A DNA stretch of 58,128 bases from Anaerolineae bacterium. GTDB lineage: Bacteria > Chloroflexota > Anaerolineae > Aggregatilineales > Aggregatilineaceae. The notes beneath the pieces are model-generated. The model made no database searches, was not told where the DNA came from, and saw only the letters and a program-made list of their open reading frames with translations. Location: assembly GCA_016926875.1 (NCBI GenBank), contig JAFGNU010000070.1, positions 1 through 58,128 on the forward strand, written 5' to 3'. Every line of letters begins with the position of its first letter. Within the stretch, counting starts at the first letter, position 1. The position numbers and the translations under genes were made by a program. Positions 9,501 to 19,355 of this stretch are shown piece after piece.

Positions 9501-12500
9501 TGGCCTTCCAGCGTGTTGATGGCGATCGGATTATCCAGCAGTAGATTGTCCGTAAGCTGGACGTTTTCCAGCGTGCCGCCGCTCAGGTTGTGGATGGTGA
9601 AGGTATACTCAACCTCATCGCCGGGCCGCGCCGTGTCGGTGCTGGCTTCCTTGGTCAGCTCGACAAGCTGGACATCGATGGTCGCCGTATCGGTATCCAT
9701 CAATTCATCGCCCGCGTACAGCTCGGCGGTATTGTTGTACGTCGTCTGCGTATAGCCGACCGGGACCGTCGCGCTGCCGGTGACTCTAAACTCGCCGTTT
9801 GCATCCAGTTCGGTTTCCGGAACACTGTCGAAGGTAGCGCGGCTGTCTTCCAGCCGGATATCACTGATTGCCGTCCCGGTCGGGTTCCTGACGACAAACC
9901 GGTAGCGCACCGTATCGCCCGGCTGCACCGGTCCATCGGTGAGCACCGTCTTGGTCAGGTTAAGCTGCGGCTCGGCCACGTCGATTGTCGCCATAGAGGT
10001 ATCGATCACCACGCCGCCCACCTCGACCGTTGCTGTGTTGATAAACGGACCGGCCTCGGTTCCCACCGGGATCGTCAGGCTGCCGGTCACCGTAAAGTCA
10101 GCGCCTGCCGCCAGTTCGTTTGGCGGCTGCGTGTCGAACGTGACAGCCGGGTCATCTATCAGGGCGATGCTCGACACCGTTGACCCCGTCAGGTTCTCAA
10201 CGGTGAAGCTGTACTCAACCACGTCACCCGGATACACCGGCCCAACAGTCGTGACCGTCTTGGTCAGGTCAAGCAGCAGGGCTGCCACTTCGACCGTTGT
10301 ACTGGCCGTATCCATAACCACGCCGTTGACCAGCACCTGCGCGTTGTTCACAAACGTCGCGCCTGTATAGTTCGCCGGGATCGTCACCCAGCGGCTGAAC
10401 GTTGCCGGGTCACCCGGCTGGAGTGTGCCAACGTTGATCTGCCCGGCAGCGATCTGGTCATCTTCGATCACGACGCCGCTGATCGCCGACTGGCTCAGAT
10501 TGGTCACAGTGAAGACGTAGCGAATGTCCTGCCCCGGCTGCACAACCTCGATGCCACCTGCGACGCTCTTTTCCAGGTCAAGCAGTTGCACATCGATGGT
10601 CGCGCTGTCAGTGTCCATTTCCACGCTGTCTACGTACACTGTGGCCGTGTTTTCGAACGTCACGCCGTCGTAGTCAGCCGGAACCGTCGCCGTCTGGCTG
10701 ATGGGCGGGTTTGTGGTTGCGCCACCCGCCAACGGCGGAACCAGGATCGGATCGGGGCCAAACAGCGGGTCCTGGATCGTGATATTGGTCATGGTGCCGG
10801 TGCTCAGGTTCTCAACGCTCAACGTGTACTCAACCTCATCGCCCGGCTGGACCGGCCCGGCAGTCGTGACCGTCTTGGTCAGTTCGACAAGCTGGATCAT
10901 CACCGTCGCCGATGCGCGGTCCTGTTCCTCACCGCCCACCAGCACCCGCGCCGTGTTTTCATACACCGGTTCGGTCTGGTCCGCCGGGATCGTCAGCGGC
11001 ACAATGACAACTGCCTCGTTGCCCGGTGCCAGCGTCGGAATATCGGCTATCCAGGTGTACGGCGGGTCTTCCAGCGTAACAGCTTCGTCATCGCCCAGCG
11101 TTTCCGTGCTGAGATTCCGCACGCGGAACGTGTAGTTGATCGTGTCGCCCGGCTGCGCCCGCTGCGTGGTGACTTCCTTCGTCAGCGATACCGAGGCCGT
11201 TTCGTCAACAATCGCCACCGAAGCCGAATCCGTGTCCTGGTATTCCTCGCCGGTATCGTCGCCGGTGGCGGTGACCGTCACCGTGTTGGCAATCGAGTCT
11301 GGCGGATCGGTTTCGGATACCCCCAGCAATCCGGTCATGGTGAAGCTTTGACCGGGCTGCAAGATATCCGGCGGTGCGGGTGACAGGGTGATCATCGGGT
11401 CATCTACCTGGAAGTCCACCAGCGCTTCGTCGGAGATATTCGTTACTTCGACCGTGTAGTAGATCGTATCGCCAGGGTTGGCGATGGTCGGGTCAGCTTC
11501 CTTGATCACGACCACGCCGCCCGTCACAATCGCGACTTCAGCCGTGGCTGTATCGAACACTTCCACGGTATCCGGTCCGACCTGCTCAAACGCATGAGCG
11601 TACACCGCCGAAACCAGCGGCCCCGGCGCAGCAGCCGTCACCGTGCAGTACACCGTGACGCTGGCATGGCCTGCCAGGATGCGGTCCGGCAGCGCCGTAA
11701 GCAGGTAACCATCCAGCGCCGGACAGATCGGATCGGTCAACGTCAGGTCGGTTAGCTGCTGGTCGCCCAGGTTGGTGACGGTATAGGTAAACGTCACGTC
11801 TGTACCATCGAGCGCATACCAGCGGTCTGGCTCGGTCGATACAACCAGGTTGCCGTTGGCGATGTACACCGTCGCGGTAGCCTCAGCCGTCAGCGTCTGC
11901 AAGCCATCCTGCGCCGTGACCGTCACCGTGTTAGTATACGGGTCGTCGTCTTGCGCCGTGATCGTCCGCACGGCTGTGCGAGTCACCACCTGATCCGGCC
12001 CCAGATAACTCGGCCAGTCATCGCTGAACACGATGTTTGGATCGCTGTCAACGACCGTCAGGTAGTTCAGGCCCACATCGCCCATATTTCTGACTTCGTA
12101 GGTATACGTGACGTTTTCGCCAATCGACGCGATAGGTGTACTGGTGAGCTTACTCACGGATAGATCGGACGTCATGATCTCGATGGAGTACGACGCCGAA
12201 TCCGACACCGGGACACCGCCTTGTGTACCGGCGGCGTTGGCCGTGTTGGTCAGCGGCGAGTTATCCGCCAGCGAGATCGTGTATTCGAACTGGCACGTAT
12301 CGTTTGACGTGCCGGGAGCCAGGTCTATCGGCCCGCAGATCGGGTTTGCGCCATTTGGACTAAGCGGATCGGTGATGTACACATCGTCAATCGCCGCGCC
12401 GCTCGCGTCAGTGTGCGTGATCGTCAGTTCGTACCGCACCGTCTGCCCCACCAACGCCTGCTCGACCGGGTCACCTGTGCCGGTGTTCACCGACACTTTG

Positions 12501-15500
12501 GTCAGTTGCAGATCGCTGGTGACCAGGTTCAGCGTGGCCGTGGCCGTATCGCTCACCGTGGTAGGCAGGGTTGTCACCGTTTCGCCGCTGGCCGAAACCG
12601 TGTTCTGTACCGGATCGGTCGCGCCCGACGGAACGGTGTAGGTATACGAGAACCACAGTTCATCATCTTCCGACCCGTCATCGTTGGCCGCCAGCACACC
12701 CGTATCGCCCGGCCAGACGATGGTGTCAAACGTGCTGCTCGGCACCAGCGAGTCACTCAGCGTGATGCCCTCGACAGCAACCGGGCTGAGGTTGTGCAGG
12801 TAGATGTAGTAGGTCACGACATCCGGTTCTGCGTCGTTAGTATTCACTGCGTTCGTGCATGGAACAGGCGGGTATACGCCTATATCCGCTTCGTAGCAGA
12901 CATATTTCTCAATCTCAATCGCCGCTTCCTGGATGTCTACCGTCGCCTGGGCCGTGTACAGCACCGTCACGCCGCTGGTGGCGTAGCCAGTTACGGTGAC
13001 CGTGTTGACATATGGGTCATCGTCTTCGGTGCTCAGAATATGGATGTATTCGTATTCGTACACCTCACCTGGATCGAGCGTGCCGGTATCATCCTCCTGG
13101 GGATCGTCGCTGTCCGGGAAGCCATCTTCGACAACGACTGCCCCGGTGCCCATTGCCGCGTCCGCGATCACCAGGCTTTCCATCGGCACATCACCGACGT
13201 TCTCAACAACCACCGTGTAGGTGACCGGCGTGCCGACCGGCGCCGACGGCACCGACGCCAGCTTATCGACATCCAGCCCTTCTTCGCGGATGTCGATCGT
13301 GGCCGATGCACGGTCGTGCACGGTGCTGTCTGGCGCTGCGATGGCTTCGATATCAACGATATTGGTATATTCGGCCTGGTCCCAGGTGCCGGGCACCGTC
13401 ACGGTGATGATGCCGCGAATCTGCTCGCCGGACAGCAGCCCACGAACGGGATCATACGGATCGCCTGATACCGGGTTGGGGTTGCCAAATTCATCATACG
13501 GCGTCGAGCCATACGTGAACGGGCAGAGGGCCGGTGTCTCACACACCTGATCCAGATAGATCACCTGGTTTTCGCTCACATCCGTCAACACCAAGTCCGT
13601 CAGCGTTTCAACCGGTCCACCCGTGTTGCGGATTGTGATCCGGTATTCGACTTCCTGGCCGGGTGCCGCAGCATAAACCAACGGCGTCTTCACAATGCGC
13701 ACGTTCGGCTGCAAGATGTCCACCGACTCGGTCGCCTCGCCCTCCACATCGGGCAGCGGGTTGCCGTGCTCGTCGGAGATCTCGCCGATCACCACGACCG
13801 TATTCAGGAAGGGGTCCAGCTCCGGTTCGGCGGCAAGCTGCGCCTCGTCCGGCATGATCAGCGTGTAGAAGATAAACACCGATTCGCCAAACGGGTCCAG
13901 GTTGCGATCAACACCCTGCTGATCCATGAGCTGATCCAGGGTCGCCGGGTCTGCCGGATCGTGGTACAGCTCGTAGCGTATATCGGTTGCCGTGATGTTG
14001 GATACCGGGATCGACCCGATATTCGTAACCGTGATCGTATAGTCCACTGCATCGCCGGGACGCGCCACGTTCGGCACGGCGGTCTTGCGCACCAGCAGTT
14101 GGCTGGGCGCAATCGGCACCGAGGCGCGCGTGCTGTCCTCGACCGGCGTCCCGTCTAGATCACCCGACACCGTCGCCGTGTTGACCAGCGGGTCCGGATC
14201 GGTCGCCTGGACGGTATAGGTATAAGTGTAGGTTGCACGCCCGCCGCCGGGACCCAATACCCCTTCCTGGCCGCCTGCGTTGTTATCCGACCAGTCAAAC
14301 AGGCTGAGCGGGATCGGGCTGGGGGCGCCGCTGCGGAACGCATCGGTCACTTCATCGATAGTGATGTCCAGGCTGTCGTTCTGGTTTTCGATCACGATGG
14401 TATATATGATCTCTTCGCCCACAAACGCGATCGTCGGCGAATGCAGCTTGGTGATCAGCAGGTTGACGCCTCGCAGGTCCAGCGTCAGTTCATCGTGCGC
14501 GTACATCTCGATGTCCTGCCACGTTATCCCGGTAAGCTCTACAACGTTCACCAGCGGATCGCCCATCGCGCGATCAAGCGAGACCGGCCCGTAGCAGAAT
14601 TCGACCGACTCCCCACCAAACATCTGGCGCGGGCCGCGCGGCGGATCGTGTACCGGCAGCCCGGCGATCTCCGCTTCAAAGTCCGCCTGGAGCACTCCCT
14701 CGCCCAGCAGCGGGTCTTCGATATAAAGCTCGTCCACCCATGTAGCTGTGCCGCCTTCGTTCTCAACCAGGAAGCAGAATTCAACCTGCTGGCTGGTGTC
14801 GACAACCACCATCCCGTCTTCTTCTGGCAGTGGAACGGTTTCACCGTCATAACGCACCGACTTGGTCACGCTGATATCGGGGTCCTGCAAATCCACCGCT
14901 ACGGTGATGTCCTGGGTGACCTGCTGCACACCGCCTTCCGGCAGCAGCACATAACCGGTCGCCGTCGCCGTGTTCACCAGCGGGTCCGACGCCGTCAGCG
15001 GCACATCATACGCCACGTCCTCCAGCACGAAACTCTGGCCGGGCGCCAGATCAACCGGCCACCCGGTTAGCCCTGGGATCAGATCACCGACCAGGCTATC
15101 CACCATCGTGATCTGAGCCACGGCATACGGGCTGACATTCGTGATCGAGTAGTCATAGTAGATGCGCGTGCCGGGGATTGCCAGCGACGTGTTGGGAATC
15201 TTGGTAAGTTGCAGCGGGCTGCCTGTATAGACAGTCGCTTCCCACCACGTCAGGAACGTTACCTCCGGGTCGGTCGGATCGGGGAACTCAGCCGTAACGA
15301 TATTGACCAGTTCGTCCGGGTCGTCTTCCCGCACAACGCGCGTCAGCGTCGTTTCGAGTTCTTCGCCCGGCCCCACCGTACCTGTCGTTTCGGTTTCATC
15401 TATCGTCCCGTCTCCGTTGTAATCCAGCGGGACAGGGTTGGGCTGCAACAGGCTGTCCGTAACGGTTACCTGGTAGTAGCGGTAATCCCCCTGAGATGTA

Positions 15501-18500
15501 TCGTCGTTCTCTTCGGTCACGTTAACCACGTAAATCCAGTACTCAACCTCTTCCCCGGTAAACGCGATGTAGGGATCGGGAATCTTGATGACTCCGATCG
15601 GGCTGTACAGGAAGTACTGGAACGTTTCAACACACTCCGACGTACCAGACGTCTCGCTGAAGGAAGCTGTCACGGTTGTGCCCATAAAGGCGCAGCCGCA
15701 TTCGCTGTAGTATTCGTTGGTGATCTGCTTGGGGTCCAGGTTGGGGAACGTTGCCGTTTCGCCTGCACCCAGCTCAAAGGCCGAACCAGGCCAGTTCACC
15801 GGCACTTCGCCGCCATCATAGAACAGTGTGTCGTAGATGTGCAGGTCACTGATGGTATCCTGGCTGACGTTTGTCAGGGTGATCTCCCACTGGAGCCACT
15901 CGCCCAACACGTCATCCGGGTCGTCATCCAGGTTGGTCACCGTCGCTTGGATATCGATCGGACAGCCTATATCAACCACATGATCATCAAACCCGGATAC
16001 AGGAATCTGGTTGTCGCGCACACCGTCTACATAAAAGATATTGACCAGCGGGCTTGGTGTGGCCTCGACCGATGGAATGATAAACACGCCGACAACCATC
16101 TGCTGCGGCGGCAGAATGCCGGGCGTGCCGCCTGCCTGCCCGTTTTCATCCGGCCACACGCCAATTTGATCGGTCGAGATGCCGAAGTCCGAGTGCAGGA
16201 TTCCGGCAGGTCTTGGTATGTCATACCCCGCCAGTACATCATCCTGGTAACTGGTGATGGTCAGCGTTTGTGTTCTCGACAGGTTCTGGATGGTAACCTC
16301 GTAGCGCAGCGGTTGCCCGGCAATACGTTGGACATCGCCGTACTTGTTCACATTAACCATTGGAACAAGCTGGACATCAACCGAGTCGTTCGCCAGGGCC
16401 GTATGCCCGCTTGCGTTGGCGACTACCCGTGCAGTCATGGTCAGCACATCACCCTTGATCCCGATATTCGGCTCGATTTCGTATATAAACGAACTGGTTT
16501 CGACGCCGCCAATCCCTATCGTGTCAAAGTACCCGACCTGCAAGTAGCCATACGGATCGCCCGCGTCAGGCACCAGCATGTTATACAGGCGCACATCGGT
16601 CAGCGTCGCGCCGGACACATTGGTAATCGTATAGTAGAATGTTTCTGCATCACCGATCACCGCCGTTCCAGGACCTTGCAGTTCGAGTTCAATATCCTCG
16701 GTTGCCACATCGACCGTAACCGATGTCTTGATGGCAACGTCTTTGCCCTGGTTATCGGTCGCGTACAACGTAACCTCGGCCACAAACGGATTCGCCTCAA
16801 CATCCTCTGGCGCGATAAACGTGTAGGTGAATGTACCGGTAGTGCTTTCGAATGAGGCGATGGTATCAACGTTCAGGCTAAAGGGGATATCGCACACCGG
16901 CGGTACTTCTCCGGCACGGTGCACGATGCAGTAGGTAGCCGCCAGGTCCTGGAGCGTGATTGCGCCGACATTTTGCGCGCCAAACCTGAAATCGACCGCT
17001 TCGCCGACAAATGCCACGCCGTCCGCGCCAACCTCGGCGATCAGTTCAGTATTGACCTGGGCGTCCGACAGGTCAAGGATCACGCTGGTCCGGTCGGTTA
17101 GCTCATCAACACCCTGGCGACCCGATACTTCAAAGATCATGTGCAGCGGGTCTTTGTCCACGCCCGTCACCAGGTAGGTAGTGATGGCGGTGGCGCTCTC
17201 GCCTGCCTCCAATTGGCCGGGAGTGCCTCCTTCCGGCCAGGTCAGCGACAGCCCAACGATCACAGGTGTTTCGCCGCCGGTATCCGGGTCGAGCCGCAGT
17301 TGATCAACCGACACATTGGTGATCAACCCGGCGGACTTGTTGGTCACCGTGATCTGGTACACAACTTCATCACCCCGCAGCACGGCGGGTGTAGCCGGTT
17401 CCAGCACGTCTACAACGATGCCGATTTCCGGGTTGACAATGTCTACCGTCACCTGGCTCTGCCCGTAGATGCGCCGGTTTCCGTCTACTGTACCGCGTAC
17501 CCGCACGGTGCTGACCAGCGGATCACTGTCGGTCGGCGGTCCCTGGACCACGTAGTCCCAGGGGTCCGAGTGCCATGTCGCGCCGCCAAGCAGGGATGTT
17601 GGGTTGATGGCTGGCGCGGTGCCCACCGTCTTGAGCAGGGGGGCAAGCGGCGCGTATTCCAGCCCTGTGATGGTCATCGTACCACCGTTGTGAAGCTCCA
17701 ACCGGTAGCGCACCGTCTGGCCGACTTCGATCTGAGTAATCGGATCGCCAGTAGCCGGGTCTTCCGCAGTCAGGGTAACTGTCAGTGCAGAATCGGCAAT
17801 ATCTACAGACGCGGTTGCTGTGGCGTCAACCTCTCCGACACCCTCTGCCGCGCGGCCCGTCACTTCGACAATGTTGGTCAGCGGGTCCTGGCTGGTTGCC
17901 GGTACGGTGTACGCCGTCGTCACGCTCAAATCCCCACCGACCGGGATAACAGTGTCCGGGGCGATGTAGATGAACCCGGTCAGGCTGTCGTCAATCGTGA
18001 TATGGTCCAGCGGTACATCGCCGGTATTTTGCACGACAATTTCATACGTGATCAGGTCGCCTGCCTGCGCCGGGGGCTGGACAACGTCGGTGCCGCGCCT
18101 GATATCCAGAACGGTCTTCACCACGTCGATATCCGGCTGTTTGATGTCCACACGGGCGCTGACGGCCTCAACAGTCAGGGACAGGCCGCCGGTGTCCGTC
18201 GCCGTGACATCGCCGGTCAGTTCAAAATACTCTGGGACTGGATCACTAGGCATCGACACATTTTGAACTGTACAGAATGCCTGTTGTCCAAATGTAAACT
18301 GCCCGCCCGGCAGCGGATTCGGCGGTTCAACCGGCGGATCCTCGACCAGATACCAGCTTCCAATGCCATCACACACCGTCAAACCGCCGGTCGTATCGAT
18401 AGCCGAGATAATATTGCCGGGACGGTTGTTTTCGATGGTGATCGTGAAATCAACCTGCTCATCCGGCGCCGCCTGGTAAGGTTCGTCCAGCAGCGGCACA

Positions 18501-19177
18501 AACGACACCACGTTGAACCCCGGCCCCAGGATGGTGATCTCGCCATGCGTGTGAAAATCCACTACGTCGTTTGGCGGGACGCCGCCTACATACGGGTTGG
18601 TTTCGGCCTCGGCTGCGCCGGTAGTTCGGGCCATCAGGTTACCGTTCAGCCCGGAGGGGATAATGTACGTCACGGTTGCCCAGGCAAAATCGCCGTCATT
18701 CTCCAGCACGCCCGGATCACCTGGGAATACCAACGGAACCGAGATCAGGGTTTTGGCGTCGGGATTTCCCGTCCCCCAAAATACGATTTCTGCCTGCACA
18801 TCGGAGAGTATCTCTACCGGAATACCGCAGTCTGTGGTCGAGTTCTCAATCACCGTCAGCCACAGCAGTTCATCACCGGGCTGGTGATCGGATGTATCCA
18901 GCGTCATGCCGTAGTTGTCGGCAATGGTGCCCGGCGGGCCACCTGCCGGTGGTGGATCGACGATAAGATACGAGTTCACGTAAATCTTGCATGGATCACG
19001 GGCACCGCTGGGCAGACTCAGAACAGCACCGCCGTCGGGTGCAGCAACCGATCCTGTCACTGTCGAACCAGGTGCATCCAGCAGGCTGTCAACTGCCAGC
19101 GCTACCGGCACCTGACCCAGCAGCAGAATTGCTATCACCAGAAAAACACGAAACCCGGGAGTCATTTTATTTTTCAT
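6530..19177 (-). CDS. Giant DUF11-repeat surface protein with internal LPATG signal and C-terminal sortase domain
   Basis: 4,215 residues in one uninterrupted frame. AGGAG lies 6 bases before the ATG. A signal peptide (about 1-28, cleavage near ALA-VDS) is followed by about 30 beta-sandwich modules of DUF11 type. Each has a core such as PGDTVEYTFTVTN and ends with a stretch like NTATVTV..DSATVDV. The sorting motif LPATG lies at 3933-3937. Next come a hydrophobic helix (about 3949-3965), a basic turn SNRR, a second helix (about 3972-3994), an acidic Glu/Thr/Pro linker and a sortase domain (about 4070-4215). The sortase has H4127 (LAAHV), C4190 (TLITC) and R4203 (SQRM); the 63- and 13-residue spacings fit the family's His-Cys-Arg triad. 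The two helices would put LPATG and the sortase on the same outer face. Self-processing or self-anchoring is inference. Its DUF11 modules suggest an adhesive or structural fibre. Confidence 0.92.
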   Translation of the reverse strand: MKNKMTPGFRVFLVIAILLLGQVPVALAVDSLLDAPGSTVTGSVAAPDGGAVLSLPSGARDPCKIYVNSYLIVDPPPAGGPPGTIADNYGMTLDTSDHQPGDELLWLTVIENSTTDCGIPVEILSDVQAEIVFWGTGNPDAKTLISVPLVFPGDPGVLENDGDFAWATVTYIIPSGLNGNLMARTTGAAEAETNPYVGGVPPNDVVDFHTHGEITILGPGFNVVSFVPLLDEPYQAAPDEQVDFTITIENNRPGNIISAIDTTGGLTVCDGIGSWYLVEDPPVEPPNPLPGGQFTFGQQAFCTVQNVSMPSDPVPEYFELTGDVTATDTGGLSLTVEAVSARVDIKQPDIDVVKTVLDIRRGTDVVQPPAQAGDLITYEIVVQNTGDVPLDHITIDDSLTGFIYIAPDTVIPVGGDLSVTTAYTVPATSQDPLTNIVEVTGRAAEGVGEVDATATASVDIADSALTVTLTAEDPATGDPITQIEVGQTVRYRLELHNGGTMTITGLEYAPLAPLLKTVGTAPAINPTSLLGGATWHSDPWDYVVQGPPTDSDPLVSTVRVRGTVDGNRRIYGQSQVTVDIVNPEIGIVVDVLEPATPAVLRGDEVVYQITVTNKSAGLITNVSVDQLRLDPDTGGETPVIVGLSLTWPEGGTPGQLEAGESATAITTYLVTGVDKDPLHMIFEVSGRQGVDELTDRTSVILDLSDAQVNTELIAEVGADGVAFVGEAVDFRFGAQNVGAITLQDLAATYCIVHRAGEVPPVCDIPFSLNVDTIASFESTTGTFTYTFIAPEDVEANPFVAEVTLYATDNQGKDVAIKTSVTVDVATEDIELELQGPGTAVIGDAETFYYTITNVSGATLTDVRLYNMLVPDAGDPYGYLQVGYFDTIGIGGVETSSFIYEIEPNIGIKGDVLTMTARVVANASGHTALANDSVDVQLVPMVNVNKYGDVQRIAGQPLRYEVTIQNLSRTQTLTITSYQDDVLAGYDIPRPAGILHSDFGISTDQIGVWPDENGQAGGTPGILPPQQMVVGVFIIPSVEATPSPLVNIFYVDGVRDNQIPVSGFDDHVVDIGCPIDIQATVTNLDDDPDDVLGEWLQWEITLTNVSQDTISDLHIYDTLFYDGGEVPVNWPGSAFELGAGETATFPNLDPKQITNEYYSECGCAFMGTTVTASFSETSGTSECVETFQYFLYSPIGVIKIPDPYIAFTGEEVEYWIYVVNVTEENDDTSQGDYRYYQVTVTDSLLQPNPVPLDYNGDGTIDETETTGTVGPGEELETTLTRVVREDDPDELVNIVTAEFPDPTDPEVTFLTWWEATVYTGSPLQLTKIPNTSLAIPGTRIYYDYSITNVSPYAVAQITMVDSLVGDLIPGLTGWPVDLAPGQSFVLEDVAYDVPLTASDPLVNTATATGYVLLPEGGVQQVTQDITVAVDLQDPDISVTKSVRYDGETVPLPEEDGMVVVDTSQQVEFCFLVENEGGTATWVDELYIEDPLLGEGVLQADFEAEIAGLPVHDPPRGPRQMFGGESVEFCYGPVSLDRAMGDPLVNVVELTGITWQDIEMYAHDELTLDLRGVNLLITKLHSPTIAFVGEEIIYTIVIENQNDSLDITIDEVTDAFRSGAPSPIPLSLFDWSDNNAGGQEGVLGPGGGRATYTYTYTVQATDPDPLVNTATVSGDLDGTPVEDSTRASVPIAPSQLLVRKTAVPNVARPGDAVDYTITVTNIGSIPVSNITATDIRYELYHDPADPATLDQLMDQQGVDRNLDPFGESVFIFYTLIMPDEAQLAAEPELDPFLNTVVVIGEISDEHGNPLPDVEGEATESVDILQPNVRIVKTPLVYAAAPGQEVEYRITIRNTGGPVETLTDLVLTDVSENQVIYLDQVCETPALCPFTYGSTPYDEFGNPNPVSGDPYDPVRGLLSGEQIRGIITVTVPGTWDQAEYTNIVDIEAIAAPDSTVHDRASATIDIREEGLDVDKLASVPSAPVGTPVTYTVVVENVGDVPMESLVIADAAMGTGAVVVEDGFPDSDDPQEDDTGTLDPGEVYEYEYIHILSTEDDDPYVNTVTVTGYATSGVTVLYTAQATVDIQEAAIEIEKYVCYEADIGVYPPVPCTNAVNTNDAEPDVVTYYIYLHNLSPVAVEGITLSDSLVPSSTFDTIVWPGDTGVLAANDDGSEDDELWFSYTYTVPSGATDPVQNTVSASGETVTTLPTTVSDTATATLNLVTSDLQLTKVSVNTGTGDPVEQALVGQTVRYELTITHTDASGAAIDDVYITDPLSPNGANPICGPIDLAPGTSNDTCQFEYTISLADNSPLTNTANAAGTQGGVPVSDSASYSIEIMTSDLSVSKLTSTPIASIGENVTYTYEVRNMGDVGLNYLTVVDSDPNIVFSDDWPSYLGPDQVVTRTAVRTITAQDDDPYTNTVTVTAQDGLQTLTAEATATVYIANGNLVVSTEPDRWYALDGTDVTFTYTVTNLGDQQLTDLTLTDPICPALDGYLLTALPDRILAGHASVTVYCTVTAAAPGPLVSAVYAHAFEQVGPDTVEVFDTATAEVAIVTGGVVVIKEADPTIANPGDTIYYTVEVTNISDEALVDFQVDDPMITLSPAPPDILQPGQSFTMTGLLGVSETDPPDSIANTVTVTATGDDTGEEYQDTDSASVAIVDETASVSLTKEVTTQRAQPGDTINYTFRVRNLSTETLGDDEAVTLEDPPYTWIADIPTLAPGNEAVVIVPLTIPADQTEPVYENTARVLVGGEEQDRASATVMIQLVELTKTVTTAGPVQPGDEVEYTLSVENLSTGTMTNITIQDPLFGPDPILVPPLAGGATTNPPISQTATVPADYDGVTFENTATVYVDSVEMDTDSATIDVQLLDLEKSVAGGIEVVQPGQDIRYVFTVTNLSQSAISGVVIEDDQIAAGQINVGTLQPGDPATFSRWVTIPANYTGATFVNNAQVLVNGVVMDTASTTVEVAALLLDLTKTVTTVGPVYPGDVVEYSFTVENLTGSTVSSIALIDDPAVTFDTQPPNELAAGADFTVTGSLTIPVGTEAGPFINTATVEVGGVVIDTSMATIDVAEPQLNLTKTVLTDGPVQPGDTVRYRFVVRNPTGTAISDIRLEDSRATFDSVPETELDANGEFRVTGSATVPVGYTQTTYNNTAELYAGDELMDTDTATIDVQLVELTKEASTDTARPGDEVEYTFTIHNLSGGTLENVQLTDNLLLDNPIAINTLEGHRERIVRRTLLVPTDTTDSQYVNTARVLVDGVVMDTARATVTVQLLELIKEANVAGPVEPGDTITYTFTVTNLSTAVVDNVTLVDDAVLFDTTLDASLTPGEHVVTASVTLPETYAQATYDNTAQVLVDGVVVDEDSVSVDVLLGNAALDVQLVEIAQYREDTDGNTVRLDVARTGEEVNVVFTLHNAGSQVIDNPAYAVAVDIPDVPDGTTCEHTGDALPAQLDPGQQVTVTCKYTPPIGLDSYLDTGGLDPDVAIRASGQVNGETINGVVRSTMPLADLQLGLDLQVSANGGEMGESVSVRADDTVTYQVTLTNEGASPLGCALADENMENLRSCNLTLTISALDDEGNTIEDRFLNDLLEPLRADIADTVLDPGDTAIFVTGEYVVLEGDTSVTHQMVAEGGYFTNAFETNDLLDQYTAHNDDMAELIIQSAGIGVTIEVSPTPPVVGQTVTFTVRVTNTGSASLTNLQATYQISPLAAGPNGRGIVLASSGARPSTQTGALTLNYTSPLTTGAQAVGVLAKEEDQTSAYQFLVTVIANTTAGTEQATGSASLNITPVTSAGTGTPSATVDPDTLDPDATEPEVSKSASAETAQPGDAITWTVTIRNGSTNEMANVTMKDAVPPSLTLNSASSDSGASIVEGQLITVTTGSLTPGQIVTVTINTTVNPDVESPASITNTACAMRDGGTEVCGEANVNIGPDVGGLPATGVNVQPGSGHWPGVLGVVMIGALMILMSAQPSNRRVMLAAAFVLISLLVLVVAVALLLSRGEEEAEEPSEVVGVQATETPVAVGQADETSEAAGPAETEAATEEAGPVETQEAVEWVFPPTPTPYVLPTPAGPRSLLIPKLGEQFEFPVPIINLPIVDRQWDVSGLGYYVGWLEGTTWMDSSWGNTVLAAHVQLGFHNPGPFWGLGDLEPGDEIIVIEGDIEREFVVTTVHKVDLDDWTVTAPTNGPTLTLITCTEWDQSYGVFSQRMVVQAIPVEDQS
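9060..11190 (-). repeat. Run of about seven highly similar ~300-bp DUF11 modules
   Basis: Module starts near 9357, 9655, 9958, 10267, 10577, 10882 and 11175 are spaced 293-310 bases. Each encodes about 100 residues beginning VQL.(E/D)L.K.V and containing (V/A)(Q/R/Y)PGD..(E/R)Y.F.V.NL, then (T/A)T(I/V).VQL at the end. They resemble each other more than they do the outer modules, which are longer and more diverged. This points to recent tandem duplication or gene conversion inside the giant gene. Confidence 0.75.
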
Positions 19178-19355
19178 GAGGAACTCCTATGATTTCGGAT
19201 AAAATAAAATCCGATCCCCAAATACGAGGGTTGATAAAACACAAAACGAAGCAGACCCAAAAAGCATACTGCCCCTATGATTAAGGTACCATAAACGCGC
19301 TGTTATGAATGTGAATTTCGTAAATTCGTTACAAGATATTAACACTTGGAACGTT

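Noticed and set aside
15209..19192. Long open frames on the plus strand (548 and 683 codons) opposite the giant gene
   Set aside because: They are antisense to the DUF11 protein in a fixed phase, are rich in Arg, His, Gln and Val as expected from reversed codons, and show no domain or ribosome site.
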